From positions 330,234-379,786 of the forward strand of contig JAUJNZ010000003.1 in assembly GCA_030447905.1 (NCBI GenBank): a DNA stretch of 49,553 bases. The letters run 5' to 3'. Each line of letters starts with the position of its first letter. The stretch's first letter is position 1. The notes beneath the pieces were generated by a model. That model saw only the letters and a program-made list of their open reading frames with translations, did not search any database and was not told where the DNA came from. This stretch comes from Thermoleophilaceae bacterium (GTDB lineage Bacteria > Actinomycetota > Thermoleophilia > Solirubrobacterales > Thermoleophilaceae). The position numbers and the translations under genes were made by a program. This document shows, piece by piece, positions 29,746 to 39,799 of the stretch.

Positions 29746-30909
29746 CTACCGGCAGGCTCGGGGCTTCGGCCAGGGCAGGCGCGGCGCCGCCTTCGCCCAG
29801 CGCGTCAGCACCCTCCAGGCTGGCCTAGGCGTGTCGTCGGCGAGGCGCAGGCCCCACTTACTGTCGACGTCGCCGGTCGTGGGGTCGACGCGGTCGCGCA
29901 GCGCAAAGGCGAACGTCGGGCCGAGCCCGAGCTCCCGGCGGCGGCGCGTGGTCGCCGCGAGGAAGCCGTTCAGGGCCCGCGCCTGGGCTGCGGGCGTGTC
30001 GACGCCGTAGTAACCACCTCCACCCACGCGCCAGCCGATCTCCGTGGTCCAGAGGGCCACCTCGTGTAGTCCGCGGGAGCCAGCGACCGCCCGGGCGTCC
30101 GCCAGGTGGCCGATCGCCGTCTCTACCGTGGGTGCGTAGGGGTGAACCGAGATCGCGTCCGCTGAGCACGGGCCGGCCGCGTCGAGCACGGCGGCGAGGT
30201 AGCGCGCGCCCGAGTAGCGCCAGGCGATGCCGGCCGAGAGTATGCGGGCACCGGGATCGACGGCGCGCAGCACGGCGCGGGTCTCGCGCAGGAGGCGGCC
30301 GTACTCGCGCGGATTGGCACCGCGCTCGTCCCAGAACTGCGGCAGGTTCGGCTCGTTCCACACCTCCCATATCCGGATCGGGCGGTAGGGAAGGTCGGGT
30401 CGCTCGCGCCAAAAGTTCCCGCCCGGGCCGTAGCGCTCGGCAAAGAAGCGCACGCGCCGCCGCCACTCGGCGTGCTCAGCCGGGCTCTCGGGCGGCGAGG
30501 CGACCCGGCCGAGGGAGGGTCGGTCCTTGAGCCGGCTGCGCAGGAACACCGGGAGCAGCTCGACGCCCTCGCTGACCGCCGCGGCGATCAGCCGATCGTA
30601 GATCCGCACCGCGGGCCGATCGCGGTCGTCGCTGTTGCTCGTCAGCACGCTGAAGCGATAGAAGCCGACACCGCCGTCGCGGATGAGCTCGAAGTCCGGT
30701 TCCCGCAGCCGGTTGGCCCGCTGGGCCTGCATCCCGTAGGCGGGGAGCTTCCCGCGTGCGCCCGGCTTCGCCTGGCCGCTCTTCCCGGGCCCGCTCTCGC
30801 GAAGGGAACTGGCGGGCTCCTTGCTCACGGAGCACCCCAGTGCGGTCACGCATACCGCGAGGACCCAGAGCGTCAAGAAAAGCCTGGCGGGCCGGTGCAA
30901 CGCGATCAC
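29746..30909 (-). CDS. Glycoside hydrolase (clan A, GH39/GH5-like) lipoprotein
   Basis: 387 residues. N-terminal signal with lipobox (LWVLAVCVTALGC, Cys26), so probably a lipid-anchored extracellular protein. The barrel has acid/base Glu in WEVWNEPNLPQFW and nucleophile Glu in ALWTTEIGWR, with ISVHPYAPT between, as in clan A enzymes. GTG start after GGAGG. Converges on rfbC. The substrate may be the locus's own glycan; that is inference. Confidence 0.8.
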   Translation of the reverse strand: MIALHRPARLFLTLWVLAVCVTALGCSVSKEPASSLRESGPGKSGQAKPGARGKLPAYGMQAQRANRLREPDFELIRDGGVGFYRFSVLTSNSDDRDRPAVRIYDRLIAAAVSEGVELLPVFLRSRLKDRPSLGRVASPPESPAEHAEWRRRVRFFAERYGPGGNFWRERPDLPYRPIRIWEVWNEPNLPQFWDERGANPREYGRLLRETRAVLRAVDPGARILSAGIAWRYSGARYLAAVLDAAGPCSADAISVHPYAPTVETAIGHLADARAVAGSRGLHEVALWTTEIGWRVGGGGYYGVDTPAAQARALNGFLAATTRRRRELGLGPTFAFALRDRVDPTTGDVDSKWGLRLADDTPRPAWRVLTRWAKAAPRLPWPKPRACR

Positions 30910-31079
30910 CGCCTCCGGGGGGCCGGGCGGCGGGGAGAAGCCAACCCGACGCTCTTGCCCGCCGCTACGGTCACGGCGTAGACGGCGCCGACCCGCTCGA
31001 GAAGCCCGCGCATCTCCACCTAACCCCAGCCGGCCGGCGAGGTTGCGCGTCTTTGAGCAGGCGAGAACGCGACATCGCC

Positions 31080-31913
31080 ATGGTGGTGACTGGCCCGGCG
31101 GGATCGGTCAGTTCAAGTACCCTGGCCGGCTCTACCCTGGAGGGCAGAGAGGTCACCCCGACGAGTCTCCTAAAGAGCTTCACCAAGCGAAGGGCACACG
31201 CCTGCCCGGTCTGCGAGTCCCGCTTCGCAGGGTTCCAGCCGGCTCATAACCGTCCGGCCGCGAAATGCCCGGGGTGTGGTTCGCTCGAACGCCACCGCCT
31301 CGCCTGGCTCTTCCTGCAGCGGGAAACCGACCTCTTCGCGGGCCGACCGCTCAGCCTGCTCCACGCAGCGCCGGAGCCGATGCTGAAGAAGCGATTCCGC
31401 GCGTTGAACCACCTCGAGTACCTGAGCATCGACATCGAGTCTCCGATCGCCGACGAGAAGATGGATATGACGCAGCTCGACCTCGACGATGAGACCTTCG
31501 ACTGCACCTATTGCAGCCACGTGCTCGAGCACATACCCGACGACCGGGCCGCAATGGGTGAGCTCTACCGGATCCTGCGCCCGGGAGGGTGGGGGCTGCT
31601 CCTGGTCCCGATCCTCCGGGAGACGACGTACGAGGATCCCGCGATCGTCGACCCGGCCGATCGCCTCGAGGCTTTCGGCCAAGCCGATCATGTGCGGAAG
31701 TACGGGCGTGACTTCGCCGACCGTCTCCAGTCGGTGGGCTTCTCCGTCGAGGAGATCCCCTACGCGGCAACGCTGGATCGCCAAACCAGCGCGCGGTACG
31801 GCCTCGATGTCAAAGAGCTCGTGCACTTCTGCCGGAAGCCGAGGGCCGGCGGCGAGGAGCCTGGAGATGCCTCCGGAGTGCTCGAATCGCTGCGGAGCCC
31901 TGTCCGACCATGA
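31080..31913 (+). CDS. SAM methyltransferase with N-terminal zinc ribbon
   Basis: 277 residues from ATG 31080 (other starts possible within the first ~25 codons). A zinc ribbon with four cysteines (ACPVCESRF and KCPGCGSLERHR) leads into a class I methyltransferase: LSIDIESP, MDMTQLDLDDETFDCTYCSH, VLEHIPDDRAAMGELYRILRPGG. The usual Gly-rich SAM motif I is replaced by LLHAAPEPMLKKRF, as in this sub-family. Stop overlaps the next start (ATGA). Confidence 0.8.
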   Translation: MVVTGPAGSVSSSTLAGSTLEGREVTPTSLLKSFTKRRAHACPVCESRFAGFQPAHNRPAAKCPGCGSLERHRLAWLFLQRETDLFAGRPLSLLHAAPEPMLKKRFRALNHLEYLSIDIESPIADEKMDMTQLDLDDETFDCTYCSHVLEHIPDDRAAMGELYRILRPGGWGLLLVPILRETTYEDPAIVDPADRLEAFGQADHVRKYGRDFADRLQSVGFSVEEIPYAATLDRQTSARYGLDVKELVHFCRKPRAGGEEPGDASGVLESLRSPVRP

Positions 31914-34900
31914 GGGCATCGGTCCGCGCTATGGCGCGCCCGCGACGTCGCGCCCTCGTCGTGCTCGGCACGCACCGAAGCGACACGTCGGCGGCTGCGC
32001 GGGTCTTCAGCCTGCTCGGGGGTGACCTGCCGCGCAACTCGAGGCCGAGGGAGGACAGCGATCCTTCCGATTCTTGGGAGCCGGCGGCGCTCGTCGCCGC
32101 CCACGACGCGCTGCTGGCCGAGTTCGATTCGGGCTGGGACGATCCCTGTCCGCTCCCTCCGGGCTGGTTCGAGGCCGAGGCCGCACGCCGTGCGCAGGAG
32201 ACGATGGCGGATCTCGTCGAGCAGGAGTTCGGGGACTCCCCGCTTTTGGTGCTCAAGGATCCGCGGATCTCTCGCACCGTGCCCCTCTGGACGTCGGTGC
32301 TCCGTCGGGTCGGCGCGGAGCCCGGCTTCGTGCTCGCCTTCAGAAACCCGCGGGAGGTGGCCGGATCGCTGGGGGCCCGAGACGGGATCTCCCTCCCGCG
32401 GTCTCTTCTTCTCTGGCTTCGCTACGTGCTCGAGGCCGAGCGGGATACTCGCACGGAGCGGCGGGTCTTCCTTTCCTACGACGCGCTGCTCACCGACTGG
32501 CGTCAGGCCGCTGCCCGCGTCGCCCGTGCGCTCGACCTCGAGTGGCCACTCGAGGTCGGCGACGTCGCCGCTGACGTCGACGCCTTCATCAACGCCGCCA
32601 ACCGTCACCCCACGGTCGCTGCGGAGGACGTCGCGGTCCAGCCAGAACTCGAGGCGTGGGTCGAGAAGGTATACGCCGCACTCGGCGAAGCCGAACTCGA
32701 CGGCGACTCGCTCCCAGACGTGGCCGACGGCGTCCGCGCCGAGCTCGATCGCGCCGACCTTACCTTCGCGCCGGTCGTGGGGGAGACGTCCGCGCGCGGC
32801 GGACAGGTGGAGGAGAGACTTCAGACGGTCCGTGAGGAGCTCTACGAGAGCGAGCGAAAGCTCGATGAGAGCGAGCGGCGCGAGCAGCGCTCAAAGGAAG
32901 AGCTCGCCCAAGCCCGGGAGCAGGCCGGCGACGCCGAGGAGCGAGCCGCGGGGCTCGCGGCCGAGCTCGCCTTCGTCACACGCCCCCGTTCGCTTCGCTG
33001 GCCGCGTGTTCCTCGCTGGCGGTCGCTGGCCCAACTCGGGTTGTGGTTGCTGCCTCCGTCTCGGGCAGGGCTTCGCAACGTGCGAGCCTATCTCGACCTG
33101 AAGAGGGCGCGGGTCTTCGATGCCGACTACTACCTCGAGAACAACCCCGACGTTGGCCGGCGCTCCGACCCCCTCATTCACTACTTGAAGCACGGGTGGT
33201 TCGAGCAGCGCGATCCGAATCCATGGTTCAGCACCTCGTACTACCTCTCGGCGAACGAGGACGTCGCCGAGGCGCAGGTCAACCCGCTCGTCCACTACGT
33301 ACGCCAAGGACGCCGAGGCCAACGAGCCACGCGTCCGCCCGCCCGACTCGACTCGGTGCCCACCTTCGGTCCCCGATCGCTCACGAAACCCGTCAGGCCC
33401 AAGCGGGTGCGAGCCGAGGCCGTCACGCCCGAGCTGCTCTCCGCGGCGCTCGAGCGCCTGACCGCCGCCCCGCTCTCCGTCTCCGTCATCGTCCCGACCT
33501 ACAACCACGCGTCGACGGTCGCCCGTGCGCTGCGATCGGTGCTCGCACAGTCCTACTCCCCGCTGGAGATCCTGGTCTCGGACGACGGGAGCACCGACGA
33601 GACCCAGGAGGTCCTCGAGCAGCAATTCGGCTCCGAGCTCCGAGACGGCCGCATCCGCGTCCTCCGCAACCCGCACCGCGGGGTCAGCGCCGCTCGCAAC
33701 GCGGGCCTTGCCGTAGCCCGCGGCGATGTCGTCGCCTACCTCGACTCGGACAACGAATGGGATCCGGACTACCTCCTGTTGACGGTCGACGCGCTCGGGC
33801 GCCATCCCGAGGCGGGAACCGCTTACGCCGGGCTGCGCGTGGTCGGAGACCCTCGCGGCGACTTCGCTCGTCTCGCCGCCTTCGACCGGGAGGCGCTCTT
33901 CTACGGCAACTTCATCGACATGAACGTCTTCGTGCACCGGCGGTGGGTCGCGGAGCAGCTCGGCGGGTTCGACGAGGAGCTCACCCGACTGGTGGACTGG
34001 GACCTGATCGTCCGCTACACGCGGCTCTACCCCCCGATCCTCGCCCCGTTCCACCTCGTGACCTACCACACCGGCGTCGCGGGGGAGACGATTTCCTCGC
34101 GGGAGGCGCTCGATAAGAACCGGGGGCGCGTGCTGGACAAGCACCGGCATGAGCTGGCTTGGCGCGGCCTCGAGCCGGTGCGCATCGGCTATGTCCTCTG
34201 GGACTGGCCGGCGCTCTCGCAGACGTTCGTCGTCGACGAGATTCGGTGCCTGCTCGAGCGGGGCTATGACGTCAAGGTTTACTTTCGGACCGACCCCGAT
34301 GCTGCGGCGATCATCGACTTCCCCGTGGACGCCGTTCGCGTCTCAGGGCCGAAGGAGCTGGCCCAGCAGGCCCGTCGGGACGAGCGCACGATCCTGCACT
34401 CGCACTTCGCCTACCCGGCCGTGACACGGCTCACCTTCCCTGCCGCGGTTCAGGCCGGGACCCCGTTCACGTTCATGCCCCACGCAGTGGACATCTTCAA
34501 CTATGAGAACGAGGCGAGAAACCGGATCGACGAGATCACCCAGCACCCGCTGTGCCAGCGGGTCTTCGTCCACGGCGACTTCCACCGCAACTACCTGATC
34601 GAGCGCGGGGTGCCCGCGCCGAAGCTGGCGCCCACGCTTCAGGCCCTTCCGTCGTGGATAGCCGGCGGCGACGCCTCGGACGCGGTCGAGCGCAGGCTCC
34701 GCGGGCGTCGCCGCGTGGTCACGACGATCGCGCGCTTCATCGAGAAAAAGGGGATCGAAGACCTGATCAGGGCCGCGGATCTGCTTCGAGACGAAGACGT
34801 CGAAGTGCGGATCTACGGATACGGCCCGCTCGAGGACCGCTATCGCGACCTGGTTGAAAAGCTCCGCATCGACAACGTCCGCCTCTTGGGCTCGCTCGAG

Positions 34901-36634
34901 GACGCAGAGGCCGTCCGGGCTGCCTACGCGGAAGCCGACGTCTTCGCCCTGCCGTGCACCCGCGCCGAGAACGGGGACATGGACGGCCTGCCGACGGTCC
35001 TCCTCGAGGCGATGGCGCTCGGCGTCCCCGTGGTGACGACGGCCGTCTCAGGAATCCCCGCGATCGTGCGCGACGGTGTCTCAGGAATCCTCGTCCCGGA
35101 CCGTGACCCGCCCGCGCTTGCCGCGGGTCTGCGAACAGCGCTCGAGACGCCCGCCCAGCGGCTTCGGCGGCTGATCCGAAACGCCCAGGCCACCGTCGCT
35201 GAGCACGCCGGCGTCGACAGGACCGTGGACACTCTTCTCGACGCTTGGGCGCGTCCCCCGGTCGACATCGCGCTCGTCACCTACTCGCGGGACGATCAGC
35301 CCGGCCGCCGCGAGACCGAGGAGGTCCTGCGGAGGGTCGTCGAGAAGACGACGACGCCCTACACGCTGACGATCGTCGACAACGCAAGCGACGCGGAGTT
35401 CGTGCAGGAGTTGCGCTCGTTCGCAGAGGGTCGCGACAACGTCCGGGTCCTCGCCCTCCCCGAGAACCGCTTCTGGGGCCCGGGGTTCAACGTCGCCCTC
35501 GAGCACGGCTCGGGAGAGTTCGCCTTGTACGTCTGCAGCAACGAGGGCTTCGTGGCCAAGGTCGGGTGGGAGCGGGAGTGCCTGCAGTTCATGCGCGCAA
35601 ATCCCCGCGTCGCCCTCGGGGGACACCTCATCTCCTCCCCGGGTTTCCATGACGGCGACGGCTACCGCCGTCAGCCGTGGTTCTCGAAGTTCCGCAACCG
35701 CTGGTTTGCCAAGAAGAACCCGAAGCGGGCGTTCCACCACGTGCAGGGCGGCATCTTCGCGCTGCGGCGGGACGCATACGAAGAATCCGGGGGGTTCAGC
35801 GAGGCGGTCGCGCAGGCCGGGGCGGACGTCGAATACAGCTACTACCTCGAAAGCCGCGGCTGGGAGCTCGGCGACATCGAGCAGCTCCCCTCCGTGACGA
35901 CGAAGACTCTGCCGCCGGTGGGGGCGCTGATCGATGAGGACACGCTCGCATGCCATCCGCTGTCGCGGGAGACCGTGAGGGATCTCGACTGGACGGTGGC
36001 GATGCGGGGCCGGCGATGCAACCTCTGCGGATGGACCGGCGAGCAGTTCGTGAGCGACGGCGATGCGAACGCGTGCCCGCAGTGCGGGAGCACCCCGTTC
36101 GATCGGGCGACCTATCGCTTCCTCGCCGGGTCGAACCTCGTCTATCGCAAGCGCTCGTGCGCCGCGATCTTGGACGGGGACGCACTCGTGCCCGAGCTCA
36201 AGCGCATGTTCTCGCTCGAGCGGCACGTCGTCGCGCAAACGCCGGAGGCGACAGAGCTCGCAAACCACCTCGCAAATGGGCGCACCGCTCGGGTCGACGT
36301 TCTGATCGTCGGCCCGCTGCGGGTTGCGGCCGGCCAAGAAGGAGCGGTCGCCGCCGACATCGACCGTCTGCTCGGCCGCGACGGGACAGCTCTCCTCGCT
36401 CCGGCCGATCTCTCGTTTAGGCACGGCGATCCGGTCGAGCGCCTGCGCGTGGCCTTCGCGCGCCAGCGTCTCGGTGTCGAGGAGGTCGTGTACCGGAGCC
36501 GGGTAACCGGCTTAGAGAGTACCGACCTTCTCAGCGTGGCGCGACTTCGGCACCAACCGCCTGAGGCCGGGCCTGCGCCGCCTGCCGAGGGGCGCACTCC
36601 TGGCCAGCCAACGCTCGCGCGCGCCCGCGCTTAG
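31910..36634 (+). CDS. 1574-residue fusion: sulfotransferase-like, GT2, GT4, GT2 and zinc-ribbon domains
   Basis: Domains by residue: ~12-225 sulfotransferase-like (LGTHRSDTSAAARVFSLLGG, LKDPRISRTVPLW, LAFRNPREVAGSL); ~298-352 coiled coil; ~403-472 two repeats of the D-x-x-YY-L-x-x-N-x-D-V...HY type (FDADYYLENNPDV; STSYYLSANEDV); ~523-720 GT2 (VSVIVPTYNHASTVARAL, SDDGSTDET, AYLDSDNEWDPDY); ~758-1115 GT4 (HSHFAYPAV, RFIEKKGIEDLI, YGYGPLEDR, DGLPTVLLEAMALGVPVV); ~1118-1340 second GT2 with DxD weakened; ~1370-1392 zinc ribbon (C1370, C1373, C1389, C1392), then a methyltransferase-like remnant. The frame is unbroken. It probably builds several linkages of one glycan repeat. A 4-nt overlap couples it to the methyltransferase upstream. 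Confidence 0.85.
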   Translation: MRASVRAMARPRRRALVVLGTHRSDTSAAARVFSLLGGDLPRNSRPREDSDPSDSWEPAALVAAHDALLAEFDSGWDDPCPLPPGWFEAEAARRAQETMADLVEQEFGDSPLLVLKDPRISRTVPLWTSVLRRVGAEPGFVLAFRNPREVAGSLGARDGISLPRSLLLWLRYVLEAERDTRTERRVFLSYDALLTDWRQAAARVARALDLEWPLEVGDVAADVDAFINAANRHPTVAAEDVAVQPELEAWVEKVYAALGEAELDGDSLPDVADGVRAELDRADLTFAPVVGETSARGGQVEERLQTVREELYESERKLDESERREQRSKEELAQAREQAGDAEERAAGLAAELAFVTRPRSLRWPRVPRWRSLAQLGLWLLPPSRAGLRNVRAYLDLKRARVFDADYYLENNPDVGRRSDPLIHYLKHGWFEQRDPNPWFSTSYYLSANEDVAEAQVNPLVHYVRQGRRGQRATRPPARLDSVPTFGPRSLTKPVRPKRVRAEAVTPELLSAALERLTAAPLSVSVIVPTYNHASTVARALRSVLAQSYSPLEILVSDDGSTDETQEVLEQQFGSELRDGRIRVLRNPHRGVSAARNAGLAVARGDVVAYLDSDNEWDPDYLLLTVDALGRHPEAGTAYAGLRVVGDPRGDFARLAAFDREALFYGNFIDMNVFVHRRWVAEQLGGFDEELTRLVDWDLIVRYTRLYPPILAPFHLVTYHTGVAGETISSREALDKNRGRVLDKHRHELAWRGLEPVRIGYVLWDWPALSQTFVVDEIRCLLERGYDVKVYFRTDPDAAAIIDFPVDAVRVSGPKELAQQARRDERTILHSHFAYPAVTRLTFPAAVQAGTPFTFMPHAVDIFNYENEARNRIDEITQHPLCQRVFVHGDFHRNYLIERGVPAPKLAPTLQALPSWIAGGDASDAVERRLRGRRRVVTTIARFIEKKGIEDLIRAADLLRDEDVEVRIYGYGPLEDRYRDLVEKLRIDNVRLLGSLEDAEAVRAAYAEADVFALPCTRAENGDMDGLPTVLLEAMALGVPVVTTAVSGIPAIVRDGVSGILVPDRDPPALAAGLRTALETPAQRLRRLIRNAQATVAEHAGVDRTVDTLLDAWARPPVDIALVTYSRDDQPGRRETEEVLRRVVEKTTTPYTLTIVDNASDAEFVQELRSFAEGRDNVRVLALPENRFWGPGFNVALEHGSGEFALYVCSNEGFVAKVGWERECLQFMRANPRVALGGHLISSPGFHDGDGYRRQPWFSKFRNRWFAKKNPKRAFHHVQGGIFALRRDAYEESGGFSEAVAQAGADVEYSYYLESRGWELGDIEQLPSVTTKTLPPVGALIDEDTLACHPLSRETVRDLDWTVAMRGRRCNLCGWTGEQFVSDGDANACPQCGSTPFDRATYRFLAGSNLVYRKRSCAAILDGDALVPELKRMFSLERHVVAQTPEATELANHLANGRTARVDVLIVGPLRVAAGQEGAVAADIDRLLGRDGTALLAPADLSFRHGDPVERLRVAFARQRLGVEEVVYRSRVTGLESTDLLSVARLRHQPPEAGPAPPAEGRTPGQPTLARARA

Positions 36635-36717
36635 ACTCACCCACTTTAACCGTCACCGGCCACGGCCATGGAAACCATGCACTGAGGCCCGACGGTTCCC
36701 GCGCTCGAAGAACTAGC

Positions 36718-37566
36718 ATGGCTTTCGCCTACCTCAGAGACAGGATCAGAAGATCCTTCAAAAGGGCGGCCTCGGGCTTGCTTGCTAAGCATGGGTACCA
36801 ACTCTCTAAGCCAGGTGCTGACGTCCCTGCCACGGCTTCCCGAACCTCTCAGGTCGAGCTGGATAAGCGCGAGCTCATCGACTATGTGTTCACCAGGTGT
36901 ATTCCGCGTCCGGTCTCATTTGCGGATCTTGGGGGTGTATGGCGTGTCGAGGGCGCATATACCTTTTACGCTTTGGAGAAACATCGTGCCCAGACCGCAG
37001 TCCTCGTCGATGGAGCGCTTACCGCTGAAGTGATGGCCAAAGCAGCGGGGCATCAGCGGTTACAGTTGCTGAACGGGAATTTCGGCGCAAACTCAATCGC
37101 CGCACGGGTCAGGGGCGTCGAGGCAATCTTTCTCTTCGACGTCTTATTGCACCAAGTAGACCCCGACTGGGATGGGATTCTCGAGAAGTACGCCCCCACG
37201 GCCAACTACTTGCTGATCTACAATCAGCAATGGACGGGCGAGAAGACTGTGCGCCTGTTGGACCTGGGACGCGACGAATACTTCCGAAATACGCCGCGTG
37301 AGCCTACCGACCCCGGGTACGATGAGTTATTCGATAAATTGGACGAACCCCACCCCGAGCACGGCCGACCGTGGCGAGACATTTACAACCTCTGGCAGTG
37401 GGGAATTACAGATGCAGACCTGCTCGCTACCGCCGAGGAGTTGGGCTTCCGGCTGCAGTACTACAAAAACTGCGGACGCTTCGGGCACCTACCTAACTTC
37501 GAAAACCACGCGTTCGTCTTCAAACGCGCAGACCTGCCGGCTGGCTCAACGTCCGGAGACGCGTAG
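36718..37566 (+). CDS. Class I methyltransferase-like protein, lower GC
   Basis: 282 residues. RPVSFADLGGVWRVEGAYTFYA resembles a SAM-binding motif I, followed by AVLVDGAL, LLNGNFGAN, AIFLFDVLLHQVDPDW (motif IV position) and NYLLIYNQQW. The C-terminal part (LGFRLQYYKNCGRFG) is as in putative polysaccharide methyltransferases. GC content and codon use are visibly lower than in flanking genes (many AT-ending codons), suggesting recent acquisition. Confidence 0.7.
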   Translation: MAFAYLRDRIRRSFKRAASGLLAKHGYQLSKPGADVPATASRTSQVELDKRELIDYVFTRCIPRPVSFADLGGVWRVEGAYTFYALEKHRAQTAVLVDGALTAEVMAKAAGHQRLQLLNGNFGANSIAARVRGVEAIFLFDVLLHQVDPDWDGILEKYAPTANYLLIYNQQWTGEKTVRLLDLGRDEYFRNTPREPTDPGYDELFDKLDEPHPEHGRPWRDIYNLWQWGITDADLLATAEELGFRLQYYKNCGRFGHLPNFENHAFVFKRADLPAGSTSGDA

Positions 37567-37854
37567 GCTTCTTAGCCCTCGTGGACACCGGCGTGCGGAC
37601 GCTCGCACCGGTCGACCAGTCGCGAACCCTCGGGGCAGCGATCGCGTCCACGCCCGCCCTGGCTCAGGCTCGTCTCCGTAGCGCCACCCTGCGCGCTGGG
37701 AAGAACGCCTCCTCCAACCGGCGAGCCGAACGCGCCCGCCGAGCAACCTGAGCGCCAAACCGGCGGCCTCACGAGCGATCACTCCGCAGCTCAAGTGTTT
37801 ACTCACCAGCGACGGCTGCGGCACGACTCGCGCTGAGCTTCGTGTACGACCGGG

Positions 37855-39025
37855 CTAGCGGCCGCCCGCGAATCGACGCACAACCCGACCCAAGCGTTTC
37901 GAGATGCGTAGGGCGGCTCGGACGCGATGGTGCTGCGGAGCGTCATTATGGGCGAGTGGGCCCTCGAGCGGGCTGGTTTCGTCCGACGGCAGCCGGCGGT
38001 TGCTAATTACTTCGGCGAGCGCAGTGTGGAGTAGCGCTTGCTCGAGCGGCGAGGCGCGCGACGTCCAGAGGCTCGTCGAGAACCGAGAGATCTCCCGAAA
38101 CTCCTTCGTCCCCGACGCCCTGAATGAACGCATCGGTGTCCCACCCGAGCTCCGCGATCAGCTCGCGGTTCCCCGCTTCGTAGAGATCGTGGCAATAGCG
38201 ATCGAGGATGCGGCGCGAGCGGCAGACCTCCTCGGACTCACCAGCGTCGAGGCGCTCGGTGAGCTTCTTGACCTGACGGAGGGCACGATTGTCATGCGGC
38301 GAGTCCCAGAGTAGGCCCTTCGGCGCTCCCCGAAGCGCTGTGACCACGTCGAGCGGCAGGCCTTGGTTCTCCCATGTCGAATCCGGGGCCAGGGTCGCGT
38401 GCGGTCCGCGCAGGAAGCGGCGATCGAAGTCCGTCGCTACATTCACGTCGAGCAGGTCGCGGCGAAATGGCCTGGGAACGAAGGAAACGTCCGGCGCAAG
38501 CCGCCTGACGCTGCGGTAAGTCTCCACGTATCGCAGGGCGCACTGCTGGCTGGCGATGTAGGCCGACGGAGAAACACCAGATCGAAACCCCCACTGGCGC
38601 CAAGCGGCCTCGAGGGTCGTGTTCTGCGGGCGGACATAGTACGCGACCTGAACCTCGTGTTGGAGGGCCAGATCCTGCAGCGCGGCCAGGTAGGCGGTGT
38701 CGGGCTGACAGAAGAACGGCGCGAATGCCTCGCTTGAGAGCACGACGATCCCGTCCGACTCCACCCGCTCCTCGAGGCTGGCCGCAAACGACTCGAGGAT
38801 TTCTCCGCGGTGCTCCTTCGCCGCGACCGCGGCTAGTAGGAGTGAGGATGAGTTAGGCGAGCCCCGGACGTAGGGACGGACGCGGACGACCCTGTCCTCA
38901 GCTTGCGCAACGCAGAGCCGGATGCCGGAGTGGCTCCAGAGGTCGGCGGCATGCCGGCCGAGCCAGGCGCTTACTGAGGACGAGCCGGCCTTCGGCATCC
39001 CCGCGTGGATGACGATCTTTCCCAT
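37855..39025 (-). CDS. Sulfotransferase-like protein, copy 1, frameshifted near its 3' end
   Basis: Close paralogue of 39800-40903. Starts MGKIVIHAGMPKAGSSSVSAWL, where MPKAGSSS is the PAPS 5'-phosphosulfate loop. Shares VVLSSEAFAPFF, VAYYVRPQNTTLEAAWRQWGF, FVPRPFRRDLLD and LYEAGNRELIAELGWDTDAF. After LSVLDE one extra G (38070-38071 on the plus strand) shifts the frame; without it LWTSRASPLEQALLHTALAEV continues as in copy 2, to a stop at 37855 (389 aa). As read, the protein ends early at 38003. Could be decay of a duplicate or a sequence error. Confidence 0.8.
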
Positions 39026-39038
39026 GCTTTCCCGCGCG

Positions 39039-39044
39039 AGTCTA
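39039..39044 (-). promoter_or_regulatory. Candidate -10 box, sulfotransferase copy 1
   Basis: TAGACT 13 nt before the ATG; the surrounding GAGTCTAGA is shared with copy 2. Confidence 0.4.
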
Positions 39045-39079
39045 GACTGGAGCCCGCATTCCGGCTGAGGAGGAGACGA

Positions 39080-39689
39080 TTGGAAGACAACATCCAATAC
39101 TGGATCGATCGGCACCAAAGGCTCGCGAACAAGCTCGCTTCGGTAGGTCATGTCGGAAAGTCCGAGGAGGAGAACACAAAGCTCTACGCATGGAAGAAGC
39201 GATGGGTGTTCGATGTTCTCAGGACGCTCGGGCTGACGGACCTCAGGGACGAGCCTTCTCGACGCCGGGTGTGGGAATGGAATGGTGAGCGAATTCTTCT
39301 GGGCGCTGGGTGCAGACGTCTCGGGCGTCGATGTCTCAGAGGACGCGCTGCGCGAGGCGGCTCTGCGTGTACCGCTCGGAACGTTCCTTCGAAGCCCATT
39401 GACGACGTTTGAGCTACAACGCGAGTATGACATCGTGTTTTGCGCAGATGTTCTCTACCATATAATCGACAACACCGCCTGGAAGCAAGTGCTCGAGCGG
39501 CTCGTACGCCATACTTCCCCTGGCGGCTGTATTTTCGTAATAGAGCATCTCAAGCCGCGTGAGGACTCGCCCGCTAGCCACGTCCACCACCGGACCCTAC
39601 CGGTATACCAACATGCGCTACAGGAGATGGGCCTCATCGAACAGCCAGTGGAGAAGCCGCAGATGACCCTGGTGTGGCGACGGCCGTGA
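39080..39689 (+). CDS. Class I SAM methyltransferase, frameshifted
   Basis: TTG start with GAGGAGGAG 4-5 nt upstream. First frame: DNIQYWIDRHQRLANKLASV, then WVFDVLRTLGLTDLRDEP; near 39256 one extra base shifts to the frame LDAGCGNGMVSEFFWALGAD, which is SAM motif I, followed by VSGVDVSEDAL, DIVFCADVLYHIID and SPGGCIFVIEHLKP. Restored length ~202 aa. Lower GC than neighbours. Lies between the two sulfotransferase copies on the opposite strand. Confidence 0.75.
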
Positions 39690-39799
39690 TTCAGCCCGCC
39701 TTCGGCTAGGTTCGCCCTACGTATTCCGCGACATCATGGTCATGCCGCCTCCATCTCGCGCGCTCCCCATACGATGTCCGGCGGCGCGAGCGGTCGGGC

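Noticed and set aside
37567-37854. Small genes in the gap after the low-GC methyltransferase
   Set aside because: Only short frames without motif or ribosome binding site; both strands looked at.
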